Shown: positions 52,537-62,977, counted from the stretch's first letter. The stretch is 64,000 bases of DNA from Hyunsoonleella jejuensis (GCF_900111025.1 NZ_FOFN01000001.1:992001-1056000), one strand, 5' to 3'. The notes: a model not told the origin generated them from the sequence alone. Program-made: numbers and translations.

Positions 52537-55209
52537 ATGAAAGTAAAGCAAACAAAATATATGAAGTTGTCTGGTTTAGAACCGTTGGTTTTAAACGAGA
52601 ACAGCAATTTTATAAATGTAGGTGAACGTACCAATGTTGCAGGTTCTAGAAAGTTTCTTCGGTTAATAAAAGAGGAAAAGTTTGATGAGGCACTGGACAT
52701 TGCACGTCATCAGGTTGATGGTGGTGCACAAATTATCGACATAAATATGGACGATGGTTTAATAGATGGTAAAGAAGCCATGGTGCGCTTTTTAAACTTA
52801 ATTGCTGCAGAGCCTGATATTTGTCGCGTACCTATTATGATTGACTCTTCCAAATGGGAGATTATTGAAGCCGGACTTCAGGTGGTTCAGGGAAAATGTG
52901 TGGTGAATTCTATTTCACTCAAAGAAGGTGAAGAAAAATTTATTTGGGAAGCGACTCAAATTAAGCGATACGGTGCGGCGGTGATTGTAATGGCATTTGA
53001 TGAAGTAGGGCAAGCCGATAACTACGAAAGGCGTATAGAAATTGCGAAAAGATCTTATGATATTTTGGTAAATAAAGTTGGTTTTCCTTCAGAAGATATC
53101 ATATTCGATTTAAATATATTTCCTGTGGCCACTGGAATGGAAGAACACCGAAGAAACGCCATAGATTTTATTGAAGCCACACGTTGGGTTCGCGAAAATC
53201 TAGAAAATGTTTCTGTAAGTGGAGGTGTAAGTAACGTGTCCTTTTCGTTTAGAGGAAATAACGGTGTTCGCGAAGCAATGCATTCTGTGTTTTTATACCA
53301 CGCCATTCAAAATGGTATGAACATGGGAATTGTAAATCCTACGATGTTGGAGGTTTACGATGATATTCCAAAGGATTTATTGGAGCATGTAGAAGATGTT
53401 ATTTTAGATAGACGTGATGACGCTACCGAACGATTACTGGATTTTGCTGAAACTGTAAAAGGCTCTAAGGCTGAAAAAACGGTTGATTTAACTTGGCGAG
53501 AGGGCTCAATTCAAGATAGAATAACACATGCTTTGGTAAAGGGGATTGACGCCTTTATTATTGAGGATGTTGAGCAAGCGCGACAAGAAGCATCAAAACC
53601 AATTGAAGTCATTGAAGGGCATTTAATGATTGGAATGAATGTGGTTGGTGATTTATTTGGTGCTGGAAAAATGTTTTTGCCGCAAGTAGTGAAATCTGCC
53701 CGTGTGATGAAAAAGGCAGTGGCGTATTTAAATCCGTTTATTGAAGCCGAAAAAACGGATAAATCAGAACCAGTGGGAAAGATTTTAATGGCTACCGTAA
53801 AAGGCGATGTGCATGATATTGGTAAAAATATTGTGAGTGTGGTATTGGCTTGTAACAATTACGAAATTGTAGATTTAGGTGTTATGGTGCCGCCAGAAAA
53901 AATCATTGAAACGGCTATTAGTGAGCGTGTAGATGCTATTGGATTATCTGGCTTAATTACACCTTCGTTAGATGAGATGGTGTATTTGGCTAAGGAGATG
54001 CAAAATAAAAACTTTGAAGTGCCATTGCTAATTGGTGGTGCAACAACATCAAAAGCACATACAGCAGTTAAAATTGATACACAATATGAAAATGCGGTGG
54101 TACATGTAAATGATGCGTCTAGAGCAGTAACTGTTGTTGGTGACTTGTTAAATAAGAAAACGGCACACGAGTATACAGCGAAGTTGAAGAAGGATTATGA
54201 CGAATTCCGAACGAAATTTTTAAAGCGTGGTAAAGAGAAGTCTTATATTTCGATTGAAGAAGCGCGAAAAAGAAAATATAAAATAGATTGGAATACTTCT
54301 GAAATCGTGAAACCAAAGGAATTGGGCGTTCAAATTTTGAAGCAATTAAGCTTAAAGGAGTTATTGCCTTTTATAGATTGGAGTCCGTTTTTTAGAAGCT
54401 GGGATTTACACGGTAAATATCCAGATATTTTAAAAGATGAAATGGTTGGAGAACAAGCTACGCAGTTGTTTGAAGATGCCCAAGAGATGATACAGCATAT
54501 TGTTGCAAAACAATTATTGAAGCCTAAAGCGGTATTTGGATTGTTTGAAGCAAATGCTATAAATGAAGATGATATTTCGGTACAGAAAAAGGGTAAAGAA
54601 ATTGCAGTTTTTAGAACATTACGTCAGCAATTAAAAAAGCGAGAAGGTATTCCTAATTTAGCTTTAGCAGATTTTATTGCACCAAATAATACTGGTAAGA
54701 CCGATTACATGGGTGCATTTTGTGTGGGTATTTTTGGAGCTCAAGAACTTGCAGATGCTTATAAGGCTAAAGATGATGATTATAACGCCATTATGGCTCA
54801 GGCGATAGCCGATAGATTCGCTGAAGCTTTTTCAGAATATTTGCATAAACAAATAAGAACAAAACATTGGGGTTATGCGGCTGATGAGGATTTGACAAAC
54901 CAAGATTTAATAAAAGAAAGTTATAAAGGTATTCGTCCTGCACCGGGGTATCCTGCGTGTCCAGATCATTTAGAAAAGGAAACTATTTGGGACTTATTGG
55001 AGGTTGAAAAACGTATAGGTGTAACCTTAACCGAAAGTTTAGCGATGTGGCCAGCAGCTGCGGTTTCAGGCTATTATTTTGCAAACCCCGAAGCTAAATA
55101 TTTTGGGTTAGGTAAAATAACAGACGACCAATTAACCGATTATGCGGAGCGAAAAGGCATAACCAAGGAGAAAGCTAGAAAATGGTTACACCCTAATTTA
55201 GCAGAATAG
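52537..55209 (+). CDS. metH: methionine synthase C-terminal module: folate-, cobalamin- and SAM-binding domains
   Basis: The 890-residue protein starts with the pterin-binding barrel ([32 protein letters not shown]). It continues with the cobalamin cap and the Rossmann domain ([15 protein letters not shown], carrying the cobalt-binding His, then [20 protein letters not shown]). It ends with the reactivation domain that binds SAM ([32 protein letters not shown]). With the preceding gene it makes a complete B12-dependent enzyme, which transfers the methyl group of methyltetrahydrofolate to homocysteine. The methyl donor comes from metF downstream. Confidence 0.96.
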   Translation: MKVKQTKYMKLSGLEPLVLNENSNFINVGERTNVAGSRKFLRLIKEEKFDEALDIARHQVDGGAQIIDINMDDGLIDGKEAMVRFLNLIAAEPDICRVPIMIDSSKWEIIEAGLQVVQGKCVVNSISLKEGEEKFIWEATQIKRYGAAVIVMAFDEVGQADNYERRIEIAKRSYDILVNKVGFPSEDIIFDLNIFPVATGMEEHRRNAIDFIEATRWVRENLENVSVSGGVSNVSFSFRGNNGVREAMHSVFLYHAIQNGMNMGIVNPTMLEVYDDIPKDLLEHVEDVILDRRDDATERLLDFAETVKGSKAEKTVDLTWREGSIQDRITHALVKGIDAFIIEDVEQARQEASKPIEVIEGHLMIGMNVVGDLFGAGKMFLPQVVKSARVMKKAVAYLNPFIEAEKTDKSEPVGKILMATVKGDVHDIGKNIVSVVLACNNYEIVDLGVMVPPEKIIETAISERVDAIGLSGLITPSLDEMVYLAKEMQNKNFEVPLLIGGATTSKAHTAVKIDTQYENAVVHVNDASRAVTVVGDLLNKKTAHEYTAKLKKDYDEFRTKFLKRGKEKSYISIEEARKRKYKIDWNTSEIVKPKELGVQILKQLSLKELLPFIDWSPFFRSWDLHGKYPDILKDEMVGEQATQLFEDAQEMIQHIVAKQLLKPKAVFGLFEANAINEDDISVQKKGKEIAVFRTLRQQLKKREGIPNLALADFIAPNNTGKTDYMGAFCVGIFGAQELADAYKAKDDDYNAIMAQAIADRFAEAFSEYLHKQIRTKHWGYAADEDLTNQDLIKESYKGIRPAPGYPACPDHLEKETIWDLLEVEKRIGVTLTESLAMWPAAAVSGYYFANPEAKYFGLGKITDDQLTDYAERKGITKEKARKWLHPNLAE

Positions 55210-55294
55210 CCCGCGTTAGCGATTGTAGAGGCATCCTTTTTTGAGGCACGATAAAAAGATATAACGGAAAGCGCGACCCGATAGGGGAACGCCC
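55208..55294. repeat. CCCGCGTTAGGG-type dispersed repeat
   Basis: AGCCCGCGTTAGCGATTG, GGAAAGCGCGACCCGATAG and GGGAACGCC match parts of the repeat at 34303-34399 (ACCCGCGTTAGGGATTG, GGAAAGCCCGACCTGATAG, GGGTAACGCC) in the same orientation. It fills most of the 97-base gap between metH and metF. Confidence 0.75.
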
Positions 55295-55306
55295 AAGAAT
55301 AATAAA

Positions 55307-56263
55307 ATGAAGGTAACAGACCATATAAAGAACGCGAAAGGAAAAGCATTGTTTTCCTTTGAGGTAATTCCGCCTAAGAAGGGGAAAAATATTCAGGATT
55401 TGTATAATAATATTGATCCGTTAATGGAGTTTAACCCCCCGTTTATTGATGTAACAACGTCTAGGGAAGAGTATGTGTATATTAATAAAGGCAATGGTTT
55501 ACTGGATAAGCGAATAACAAGAATGCGCCCCGGAACGGTGGGTATTTGCGCCTCTATTATGCATAAGTATCAAGTGGATGCAATTCCGCATTTATTGTGT
55601 GGTGGTTTCACGAAAGAGGAGACCGAATATGTGTTGGTAGATTGTCATTATTTAGGCATTGAAAACGTCATGGCATTGCGAGGCGATTCCATGAAAGACG
55701 AACCTTATTTTAAGCCTTGTGATGGAGGGCATGCTTATGCAAGTGGGCTTGTTGAGCAGATAGCAAAACTAAACCGCGGTAAATATTTACATGATGAGGT
55801 GGAAGCAGAACATTATTCGGATTTTTGTATTGGTGTAGCTGGCTATCCTGAAAAGCATATGGAAGCGCCTTCTTTAGCGACTGATTTAAAACGTTTAAAA
55901 GCGAAAGTAGATGCTGGAGCAGATTATGTGGTTACCCAAATGTTTTTTGATAACCAGAAGTATTTTGACTTTGTTGAAAAAGCAAGAGAGATTGGAATTA
56001 ATGTGCCTATTATTCCAGGAATAAAGCCTATTGCTGTAAAGCGTCATTTACAATTATTACCTCAGGTTTTTAAAATTGATTTACCTCAAGATTTGATTGA
56101 TGCCGTTGAGAATTGTAAAGACAATAAAGCGGTAAGGCAAGTTGGTGTGGAGTTTGCGATTCAGCAGTCTAAAGAGTTGTTAGATTTTGGAGTACCTGTG
56201 TTACATTACTACTCCATGGGAAAAAGTGATAATATTAAGGTAGTTGCTGATGCATTGTTTTAA
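55307..56263 (+). CDS. metF: methylenetetrahydrofolate reductase
   Basis: The enzyme makes 5-methyltetrahydrofolate, the methyl donor of MetH. The 318-residue protein has FSFEVIPPKKGKNIQDLYNN with the catalytic Glu, FIDVTTSREEYVYI, LALRGDS-like text as VMALRGDSMKDEPY, CIGVAGYPEKHMEAPS, DAGADYVVTQMFFDNQKYFDF and PIIPGIKPI. The FAD-dependent MetF form is clear. It lies last in the second SAM-riboswitch unit, with a dispersed repeat between it and metH. Confidence 0.95.
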   Translation: MKVTDHIKNAKGKALFSFEVIPPKKGKNIQDLYNNIDPLMEFNPPFIDVTTSREEYVYINKGNGLLDKRITRMRPGTVGICASIMHKYQVDAIPHLLCGGFTKEETEYVLVDCHYLGIENVMALRGDSMKDEPYFKPCDGGHAYASGLVEQIAKLNRGKYLHDEVEAEHYSDFCIGVAGYPEKHMEAPSLATDLKRLKAKVDAGADYVVTQMFFDNQKYFDFVEKAREIGINVPIIPGIKPIAVKRHLQLLPQVFKIDLPQDLIDAVENCKDNKAVRQVGVEFAIQQSKELLDFGVPVLHYYSMGKSDNIKVVADALF

Positions 56264-56293
56264 ATATTACATTTGCGGTGTAGAATCCCCAAG

Positions 56294-57391
56294 ATGAAGT
56301 TAGTATATACCTGCCTTTTCTTTTTAAGTTTTACGTGTTTGTTCGCACAAGACAAAACGCACTCTTCTTATTTAGACTTAAATTATTTTCGAGGAAATAT
56401 TGCACTTCATAATAATGATATTCTGCATTTAATTCAAGGCCATCCTGAAGGCTATATTTTGAGTTGGAATAAAAAAACTTATGGTTTTAGCGATTGGGAG
56501 CAACGTTACAATTACCCTGATTATGGTGTGACTTATGCGTATCAAAACATGAAAAATGATGTTTTGGGTTCTGTGTCTTCGCTGTATGCACATTATAATT
56601 TCTATTTTTTTAATAGGAATTTGATGTTGCGTATCGGGCAAGGATTAGCCTATGCAGAAGAAACTTATAATAAGGAAACTAACTTTCGAAACATAGCTTA
56701 CGGTACACGCCTCATGAGTAGTACATTTGTGATGCTTAATTATAAAAAAGAGCGGATTATAGACAGGTTTGGTGTACAAGCTGGGTTTTCCTTAATTCAT
56801 TATTCCAATGCTAATGTAAGAGCACCAAATGCGAGTACAAATACGCTTGCTTTTAATTTAGGGGTGACGTATAATTTGGATGAGGAAGAACCTGAATATC
56901 AACAAACGTTAGATTCTAATGACAGCAAATTCGCAGAATCCATAAAGTATAATTTGGTTTTTAGAAGTGGTGTTAATGAGAGTGATGTTGTTGGAAGTGG
57001 TCAATTTCCATTTTATATTTTTTCTGGGTATGCTGATAAACGCATCAACAGAAAAAGTGCATTGCAATTGGGTGTGGATGTTTTCTTTTCAAACTTTTTA
57101 AAAGAACTAATTTATTTTAAAAGTGTTTCGTTTCCTGAAGAAAACGTTTCAGGCGATGAAGATTATAAGCGCGTAGGTATTTTTGCGGGACATGAATTGT
57201 TTGTTAATAAAACATCATTGCTAACACAGTTTGGGTATTATATTTATTATCCTTTTGATTTTGAAGGTCGCACCTATTTGAGAATAGGATTAAAACGTTA
57301 TTTTGGAAAAAAATGGTTTGGAGCTTTAACTTTAAAATCACATGGAGCTAAAGCTGAAGCAGTAGAACTTGGTTTTGGAATAAGACTATAA
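56294..57391 (+). CDS. acyloxyacyl hydrolase, PagL-like lipid A 3-O-deacylase
   Basis: From the ATG at 56294 the protein has a signal peptide (MKLVYTCLFFLSFTCLFAQ) and about 345 mature residues forming beta strands. The PagL signature is IHYSNANVRAPNASTNT, which contains the His-x-Ser catalytic pair and the following Asn. The terminal strand ends in ELGFGIRL, as in outer membrane barrels. PagL enzymes remove the 3-O acyl chain of lipid A at the outer membrane. At about 365 residues it is longer than the 150-residue classical PagL, as is usual for Bacteroidota versions. Confidence 0.82.
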   Translation: MKLVYTCLFFLSFTCLFAQDKTHSSYLDLNYFRGNIALHNNDILHLIQGHPEGYILSWNKKTYGFSDWEQRYNYPDYGVTYAYQNMKNDVLGSVSSLYAHYNFYFFNRNLMLRIGQGLAYAEETYNKETNFRNIAYGTRLMSSTFVMLNYKKERIIDRFGVQAGFSLIHYSNANVRAPNASTNTLAFNLGVTYNLDEEEPEYQQTLDSNDSKFAESIKYNLVFRSGVNESDVVGSGQFPFYIFSGYADKRINRKSALQLGVDVFFSNFLKELIYFKSVSFPEENVSGDEDYKRVGIFAGHELFVNKTSLLTQFGYYIYYPFDFEGRTYLRIGLKRYFGKKWFGALTLKSHGAKAEAVELGFGIRL

Positions 57392-57403
57392 ATACTTTAT
57401 AAA

Positions 57404-57832
57404 ATGGAACAAAGATTAACGATTGTTGGTTTAGGTGTAAACGATTTAGAAGTGTCTTCTACGTTTTATGAAGAAAAATTTGGCTGGAAAAAGATGGGCT
57501 CTAGCAATGAAAACATCACATTTTTTCAGCTTAACGGTATCTTATTGTCCCTATATCCAAAAGAAAAATTAGCTAAGGATGCTACTGTGAGCCCTAAAGG
57601 CGAAGGTTTTAAAGGGTTTTCGTTGGCATACAATACTGGAAGCGAAGCCGAAGTGGATGAATTGATTACAACATTGAAAGGCAAAGGTGTGAAAATTGTA
57701 AAGCAGCCAGAAAAAGTGTTTTGGGGTGGCTATAGTAGTTATATTGCTGATCCAGACGACAATCTTTGGGAAATAGCATTCAACCCTTTTTTGCCATTAG
57801 ATGAAAATGGAAATGCCATAAATCAGGAATAA
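57404..57832 (+). CDS. VOC (glyoxalase/bleomycin-resistance) family protein
   Basis: The 142-residue protein has the repeated beta-alpha-beta-beta-beta form of VOC proteins: VGLGVNDLEVSSTFYEEKFGWKK, then FFQLNGILLSLYPKE, and in the second half GGYSSYIADPDDNLWEIAFNPF, which contains the conserved Asp-Pro-Asp and metal Glu. Substrates vary widely in the family and cannot be assigned here. It is 12 bases after the PagL-like gene and 6 before the DUF2807 gene. Confidence 0.88.
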   Translation: MEQRLTIVGLGVNDLEVSSTFYEEKFGWKKMGSSNENITFFQLNGILLSLYPKEKLAKDATVSPKGEGFKGFSLAYNTGSEAEVDELITTLKGKGVKIVKQPEKVFWGGYSSYIADPDDNLWEIAFNPFLPLDENGNAINQE

Positions 57833-57838
57833 ATTAAA

Positions 57839-58585
57839 ATGAAGCTAATACGATACATAGTGTTTTTTATTTTAGTTTTTGCTTGTGATAGCGAAAATGC
57901 TGGGGATTGCTTTCAAAAAACGGGTAATATCATTCAGCAAGATATCACGGTTGGAGCTTTTACAAAAATATTGGTAAATCGTGATATAGAACTTATTGTA
58001 AAGCAAGGACTAAATCAAAAAGTGGTTATAGAAACAGGAGAAAATCTGCTAAACGATGTTACGGCAGAAGTTATTGAAGATAGATTAATCTTAACAGATA
58101 ACAATACCTGCAATTACATACGTGATTATGGTATTACAAAAGTATACATCATATCACCCAATATTACTGAAATTCGCAGTTCAACTCAATATAATATAAG
58201 TTCTGATGGCGTGCTAACTTATCCTAATTTGACCTTGCTATCTGAAGATTTTGGCGCACCAGATACTTTTACTAACGCTAATTTTAATATAGAAGTTGAT
58301 AACGAGAGGTTAAGATTAGTATTCAATAATCTTTCTAACGCCTTTATTACTGGAGAAACAGAAAATTTATCGGTTACCTTTGCAGCAGGTACATCACGTT
58401 TTGAAGGGCGAAATTTAGTGGCTCAAAATATTTCAATTTGGAACCGATCGTCCAACGATATGATTCTTAATCCACAACAAGAAATTAAAGGTAGAATTTC
58501 AGGAACTGGGGACGTTATATGTGTTAATACACCTCCCGTAGTTGATGTAGAAGAACAATATAAAGGGCGTTTAATTTTTGAATAA
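57839..58585 (+). CDS. DUF2807 (GIN-domain-like) lipoprotein
   Basis: The 248-residue protein has a lipobox close to the start (YIVFFILVFAC). It is followed by a beta-helical DUF2807 pattern: FTKILVNRDIELIVKQGLNQKVVIETGENLL, then a series of short strands with Asn/Ser turns (NLSNAFITGETENLSVTFAAGTSRFEG). The family is abundant in Bacteroidota envelopes and of unknown function. Its 3' end overlaps the convergent ackA gene by 15 bases. Confidence 0.85.
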   Translation: MKLIRYIVFFILVFACDSENAGDCFQKTGNIIQQDITVGAFTKILVNRDIELIVKQGLNQKVVIETGENLLNDVTAEVIEDRLILTDNNTCNYIRDYGITKVYIISPNITEIRSSTQYNISSDGVLTYPNLTLLSEDFGAPDTFTNANFNIEVDNERLRLVFNNLSNAFITGETENLSVTFAAGTSRFEGRNLVAQNISIWNRSSNDMILNPQQEIKGRISGTGDVICVNTPPVVDVEEQYKGRLIFE

Positions 58586-59758
58586 ACTCATTGACTGCTT
58601 AGCAATTTCTAACTCTTCGTTGGTAGGAATAATCAAAACTTTCACTTTCGAGTACTTTGCGCTTACATCAGTTAATATGCTAGGTCTTACTTTGTTTTTT
58701 TCAGCGTCAATAGAAATACCCAAATAGTCTAAATCTTCGCAGATACGTTCTCTCATTGAAGGAGAATTTTCGCCAATACCCGCTGTAAATACTATAGCAT
58801 CCAGCCCGTTCATTATGGCTGTATAACTACCTATGTATTTTTTTATACGATAGGCATTCATATATAATGCCAATTGACAATCCTTATCACCTTCTAAGGC
58901 TTTTGCTTCAATTTCGCGTAAATCGCTATGCCCTGTTAAGCCTAACATACCACTTTTCTTTTGAAGAATTGTGTTTATTTCTTTTAAAGAATAACCAAAT
59001 TTTTCTGCAAGGTGAAAGATGATAGCTGGATCGATATCTCCTGAGCGTGTTCCCATTATTAAACCAGAAACAGGTGAAAAGCCCAAAGTGTGTTCTATAC
59101 TTTTACCATCTTTTATTGCAGTCATACTACAGCCATTTCCTAGATGAATAGTTATAATTTTTGAGTTTTCTTTTCCAAGATATTCAATGGCTTTTTCAGA
59201 TACATATTTATGACTTGTACCATGAAATCCGTATAATCTAATATGATGTTTTTCTAGGAATTCGTTTGGAATTGCGTATTTATAAGCATGCTTTGGAATG
59301 CTTTGATGAAAAGCTGTATCAAAAACAGCTACTTGTTTTGCATTGGGGAAAATAGCCTCTGCAACTTCAATACCTTCTAAATTAGGAGGATTATGTAAAG
59401 GCGCTAGAGAGGATAACGCTTTTATTTTTTCCTTAACTTTTGCTGTGATTTCGGTGGTGTCGCTAAAATATTTACCCCCGTGTACCACACGATGTCCAAC
59501 AATATCAATGTCATCAGTAGATTTAATTATACCAGTATCCTTGTTCAATAACTGTTTTGATAACAACTCTAAACCTATTTTATGGTTTAAAATAGGGGTA
59601 ACAACTTCAATTGTGTCTTTTCCAGTTTTGAATTTGAATTTGGCATCTTCAAAACCTATACGTTCAATTAAACCAGAGCATAAAATGGTAGCTTCCGGCA
59701 TTGAAAATAATTGAAATTTTAGAGATGAACTCCCTGAATTTAAAACAAGTACTTGCAT
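58571..59758 (-). CDS. ackA: acetate kinase
   Basis: The enzyme interconverts acetyl phosphate and acetate with ATP. The 395-residue protein has VLVLNSGSSSLKFQLF at the start and GHRVVHGGKYF. FDTAFHQSIPKHAYKYAIP, RLYGFHGTSHKYV, HLGNGCSMTAIKDGKS, and GLIMGTRSGDIDP follow, with FTAGIGENSPSMRERIC near the end. These are the canonical ASKHA-fold motifs. It starts one base after the pta stop and thus is translated with it. Confidence 0.97.
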   Translation of the reverse strand: MQVLVLNSGSSSLKFQLFSMPEATILCSGLIERIGFEDAKFKFKTGKDTIEVVTPILNHKIGLELLSKQLLNKDTGIIKSTDDIDIVGHRVVHGGKYFSDTTEITAKVKEKIKALSSLAPLHNPPNLEGIEVAEAIFPNAKQVAVFDTAFHQSIPKHAYKYAIPNEFLEKHHIRLYGFHGTSHKYVSEKAIEYLGKENSKIITIHLGNGCSMTAIKDGKSIEHTLGFSPVSGLIMGTRSGDIDPAIIFHLAEKFGYSLKEINTILQKKSGMLGLTGHSDLREIEAKALEGDKDCQLALYMNAYRIKKYIGSYTAIMNGLDAIVFTAGIGENSPSMRERICEDLDYLGISIDAEKNKVRPSILTDVSAKYSKVKVLIIPTNEELEIAKQSMSLFKN

Positions 59759-59759
59759 G

Positions 59760-61850
59760 TTAAAGATCTTGTGCTTGAATAGCGGTTATAATTACGGTAC
59801 TGTAAATATCATCAGCGGTACAACCTCTACTTAAGTCGTTTACAGGTTTGTTTAGGCCTTGTAGCATTGGTCCAATGGCTAAAGCACCAGTTTCGCGTTG
59901 TACAGCTTTATAGGTGTTATTACCTGTATTTAAATCTGGAAAAATTAAAACACTAGCTTGCCCTGCAACTTCAGAGTCTGGTAATTTGCTTTTTCCAATT
60001 CGCATATCTACAGCCGCATCATATTGAATAGGACCTTCAATTTTTAAATCGGGATCTTGGGCTTTTGCTATTTCGGTTGCTTTTCTCACCTTATCGACAT
60101 CTTCGCCTTTTCCTGAAGCTCCTGAAGAATAGGATAGCATTGCTACTTTAGGCTCAATACCAAAATCTCTAGCAGTTTTAGCAGAAGAAATGGCTATTTC
60201 GGCCAGTTGTTCAGCATTTGGATTTGGATTTATAGCACAATCTCCAAAAATAGAGACTCTATCTTCCAGACACATAAAAAATACAGAAGATACTATATTC
60301 ACACCAGGTTTGGTTTTAATAAATTGTAGTGCAGGCCGTAATGTATGTGCAGTTGTGTGCAATGCTCCTGATACCATTCCGTCTGCATGTCCTTTGTATA
60401 TCATCATGGTTGCGAAGTATGACACATCGGCCATTGCATCCTTAGCCATATCTAGGTTTATATTTTTATGCTTCCTAAGTTCGTAAAATGTATTGGTATA
60501 ATCGTCAAAGTGAGGTGATGTTAGGGGTGAAATTATACTTACTTTTGCTAAATCTAAAGTAATATCTAATTTTTCAATTTTCTCTTTTATTATAGTTTCA
60601 TCACCAATTAATGTAAGGTCTACAACTTGAGCATCTATTAATCTAGATGCAGCTCTTAATACGCGTTCATCAGAACCTTCGGGAAGTACAATGTGCTTTT
60701 TATTCTTTAGAGCACGTTGTAGCAATGTGTACTGAAACATTCGAGGCGTGAAAATATCTGACTTAAACGTAATTAAATCATTTGACAATTTATCGGTATT
60801 CACATATTTCTCGAATGTAGAGATAGAAGTTTCAATTTTTTCAATATTTTCTGCATAAATCTTAGATTTTATTTTTCCTATCTCGTTAGCTACGGCAAAA
60901 GTGCCCTTCTTAACGTTAATAATAGGAACAACACTAGATAATCCTTCTATTAACTTTAGGATAGTGTCCTCAGGAATAAGGCCTCCAGTTAAAATAATTC
61001 CAGATATTTTCGGATAATTTTTTGAGACATGTGCTTGTAATGCACCCAAAATAATATCAGCTCTATCCCCAGCAGTAATAACTAAACAATCATCTTTTAG
61101 TCTACCAAGATAATTGCGTAACTGCATCGTGGCAACATTATAATTGTCAACTTGGTTATTAAGCATATCACTACCAAGAAGTACGTTTCCGTCAAGCTTC
61201 TTTATAATCTCTTTTATTGTAGGACTTGATAAGCTTTGAATTTTTGGAATTACGGTAATGTCTGTTCCAGACGTAATACGGGTTTTTAAGATGGATTTAA
61301 GTTGGGATACGTCCTCTATTTTAACCTTATTTGTCATTATAGACAATACGTCAACTTCTTCTTTAAAGGTGTCATGGGCGAGTTGAACATTATCAGCTAT
61401 TTCAGACAGTTCAATACCGTCGCCTTTTGAAACAATGATTACGGGAAGCCCAAGATTTTTGGAGATTAGTATATTGATGTCTAATTCTAAACTTGAATTT
61501 TCATGAGAAAAATCGGTTCCCTCTACTAAAACAATGTCAAAACGTTCTTCTAAGTATTTATATTTTTTTATAACATGGTCTATAACATCTCCAGACTTAC
61601 CTTTGTTGTATAAATCTAAAACTTCACTTCGTGTGTAAGCAAATGTTTTTTTGTAGTTAATATCTAATTCAAAATAGGATACTACGGTATTTATATGGTT
61701 GTCTAGCTCTCCGTTTTTGGTATCTTCAATAATTGGTCTAAAATATCCTACTTTGGCAGTTTTTCCAAGTAACATACGCATAAGGCCTAAAACTACTACT
61801 GATTTACCACTATTAGGCTCAATGGTTGCTACATAAATTCCTTTACTCAT
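59760..61850 (-). CDS. pta: phosphate acetyltransferase
   Basis: The enzyme interconverts acetyl-CoA and acetyl phosphate. The 696-residue protein has an N-terminal P-loop-like domain (YVATIEPNSGKSVVVLGL), a DRTGG-type middle region (near residues 215-320, with VITAGDRADIILGALQ and SGIILTGG), and the catalytic PTA domain from about residue 375, containing LPEGSDERVLRAASRL, DGMVSGALHTTAHTLRP, AMLSYSSGASGKGEDVDKVR and GPIQYDAAVD. This long form is common in Bacteroidota. With ackA it provides acetate overflow and ATP. Confidence 0.96.
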   Translation of the reverse strand: MSKGIYVATIEPNSGKSVVVLGLMRMLLGKTAKVGYFRPIIEDTKNGELDNHINTVVSYFELDINYKKTFAYTRSEVLDLYNKGKSGDVIDHVIKKYKYLEERFDIVLVEGTDFSHENSSLELDINILISKNLGLPVIIVSKGDGIELSEIADNVQLAHDTFKEEVDVLSIMTNKVKIEDVSQLKSILKTRITSGTDITVIPKIQSLSSPTIKEIIKKLDGNVLLGSDMLNNQVDNYNVATMQLRNYLGRLKDDCLVITAGDRADIILGALQAHVSKNYPKISGIILTGGLIPEDTILKLIEGLSSVVPIINVKKGTFAVANEIGKIKSKIYAENIEKIETSISTFEKYVNTDKLSNDLITFKSDIFTPRMFQYTLLQRALKNKKHIVLPEGSDERVLRAASRLIDAQVVDLTLIGDETIIKEKIEKLDITLDLAKVSIISPLTSPHFDDYTNTFYELRKHKNINLDMAKDAMADVSYFATMMIYKGHADGMVSGALHTTAHTLRPALQFIKTKPGVNIVSSVFFMCLEDRVSIFGDCAINPNPNAEQLAEIAISSAKTARDFGIEPKVAMLSYSSGASGKGEDVDKVRKATEIAKAQDPDLKIEGPIQYDAAVDMRIGKSKLPDSEVAGQASVLIFPDLNTGNNTYKAVQRETGALAIGPMLQGLNKPVNDLSRGCTADDIYSTVIITAIQAQDL

Positions 61851-62057
61851 AATTTTTCGTGCTACAAAAACTCTACGGTTTATATTGTTTTCTTGATATT
61901 ATGTTTATTAATATGCCGGCAAAATTAATATCTTAATATGGTCTTAAAGATGATTTTTGTCATAAATCGTACAATTGGGTAACCAAGTTAATAAAATTGA
62001 ATTTTTTCATATTTTTTTTATTATCTATTAAAAAATAGGAGTTTAAATTAACAATAA

Positions 62058-62951
62058 TTAATCGTTAGTTAAATCTCTAAACAAACTTTCTAAACTGGCA
62101 TTCTTTTGGTTTAGCTGTAAAATCTTCAATTGGTTGTCATGTGCAAAATCAAATACGTAAGAACGCATGTCTTCTGAAGTTTTAAAGGTGATTTCATATA
62201 CAAAATCATAGGTGTTTATTACCTTTTCAACTTTAGGAAGTTTTAGTAAGAAAGCGTCTTCCACGCGATAATCAAATTCTACAACTACAGTTTGCTCTTT
62301 TTCGTTACGGAGGTCTTTAAGTTTTTTGTCAGCCACAATTTCACCTTTATTGATAATGATAACCCTGTCGCACATGGCTTCTACTTCTTGCATAATATGT
62401 GTAGAAAGAAAGACGGTTTTTGTTTTTCCGATGGATTTAATCAAATTTCTGATATCAATCAATTGGTTTGGGTCTAATCCCGTAGTGGGTTCATCAAGAA
62501 TTAAAACCTCTGGGTCGTGCAATAAAGCGGTTGCTAAACCTACGCGTTGCCGGTACCCTTTAGAGAGTTGTCCTATTTTTTTGCGAATTTCTGGAGTTAA
62601 CCCCGTCATTTCAATAACGTCTGCTATTCTCGATTTGTCTACTTTATAAATATTAGCATTAAAAGCCAAATACTCTTTAATGTACATGTCTAAATACAGT
62701 GGATTGTGCTCCGGAAGGTATCCTACACTTTTTTGAATGTCTTGAGGCGTGTCAATATCAAAACTATTAACTTTGGTAGTACCGGATGAAGGTTGAATAT
62801 AAGTGGTTAAAATCTTCATCATTGTGGATTTACCGGCGCCATTGGGTCCTAAAAAGCCCACAATTTCAGGTTGTGCTACATTAAATGATATGTTGTTTAA
62901 GGCTTTTTGGTTGCCGTATAGTTTTGATACACCGTTTACTTCAATAGACAT
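62058..62951 (-). CDS. gldA: gliding motility ABC transporter ATP-binding protein GldA
   Basis: From the ATG at 62951 the protein has 297 residues, starting MSIEVNGVSKLYGNQKAL. Walker A is GPNGAGKST, the signature LSKGYRQRVGLA, and Walker B VLILDEPTTGLDP; the switch His is in STHIMQE. The C-terminal part (about 75 residues) is the extension seen in GldA-like ATPases. GldA works with the membrane proteins GldF and GldG in Bacteroidota gliding; these are not in the window. A start seven codons earlier is possible but lies before the conserved N-terminus. Confidence 0.88.
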   Translation of the reverse strand: MSIEVNGVSKLYGNQKALNNISFNVAQPEIVGFLGPNGAGKSTMMKILTTYIQPSSGTTKVNSFDIDTPQDIQKSVGYLPEHNPLYLDMYIKEYLAFNANIYKVDKSRIADVIEMTGLTPEIRKKIGQLSKGYRQRVGLATALLHDPEVLILDEPTTGLDPNQLIDIRNLIKSIGKTKTVFLSTHIMQEVEAMCDRVIIINKGEIVADKKLKDLRNEKEQTVVVEFDYRVEDAFLLKLPKVEKVINTYDFVYEITFKTSEDMRSYVFDFAHDNQLKILQLNQKNASLESLFRDLTND

Positions 62952-62969
62952 ATTGCGGAATTGTTTTGT

Positions 62970-62977
62970 CAAAAATA
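62970..62977 (-). promoter_or_regulatory. candidate -7 element of gldA
   Basis: On the minus strand this reads TATTTTTG, an exact TAnnTTTG, 18 bases upstream of the GldA ATG. No TTTG is seen at the -33 position, so it is weakly supported. Confidence 0.35.

Noticed and set aside
59343-59714. 123-codon plus-strand frame inside ackA
   Set aside because: It is antisense to canonical acetate kinase motifs, and no promoter is seen.
62326-62649. 107-codon plus-strand frame inside gldA
   Set aside because: It is antisense to the ABC signature and Walker B regions and has no support of its own.
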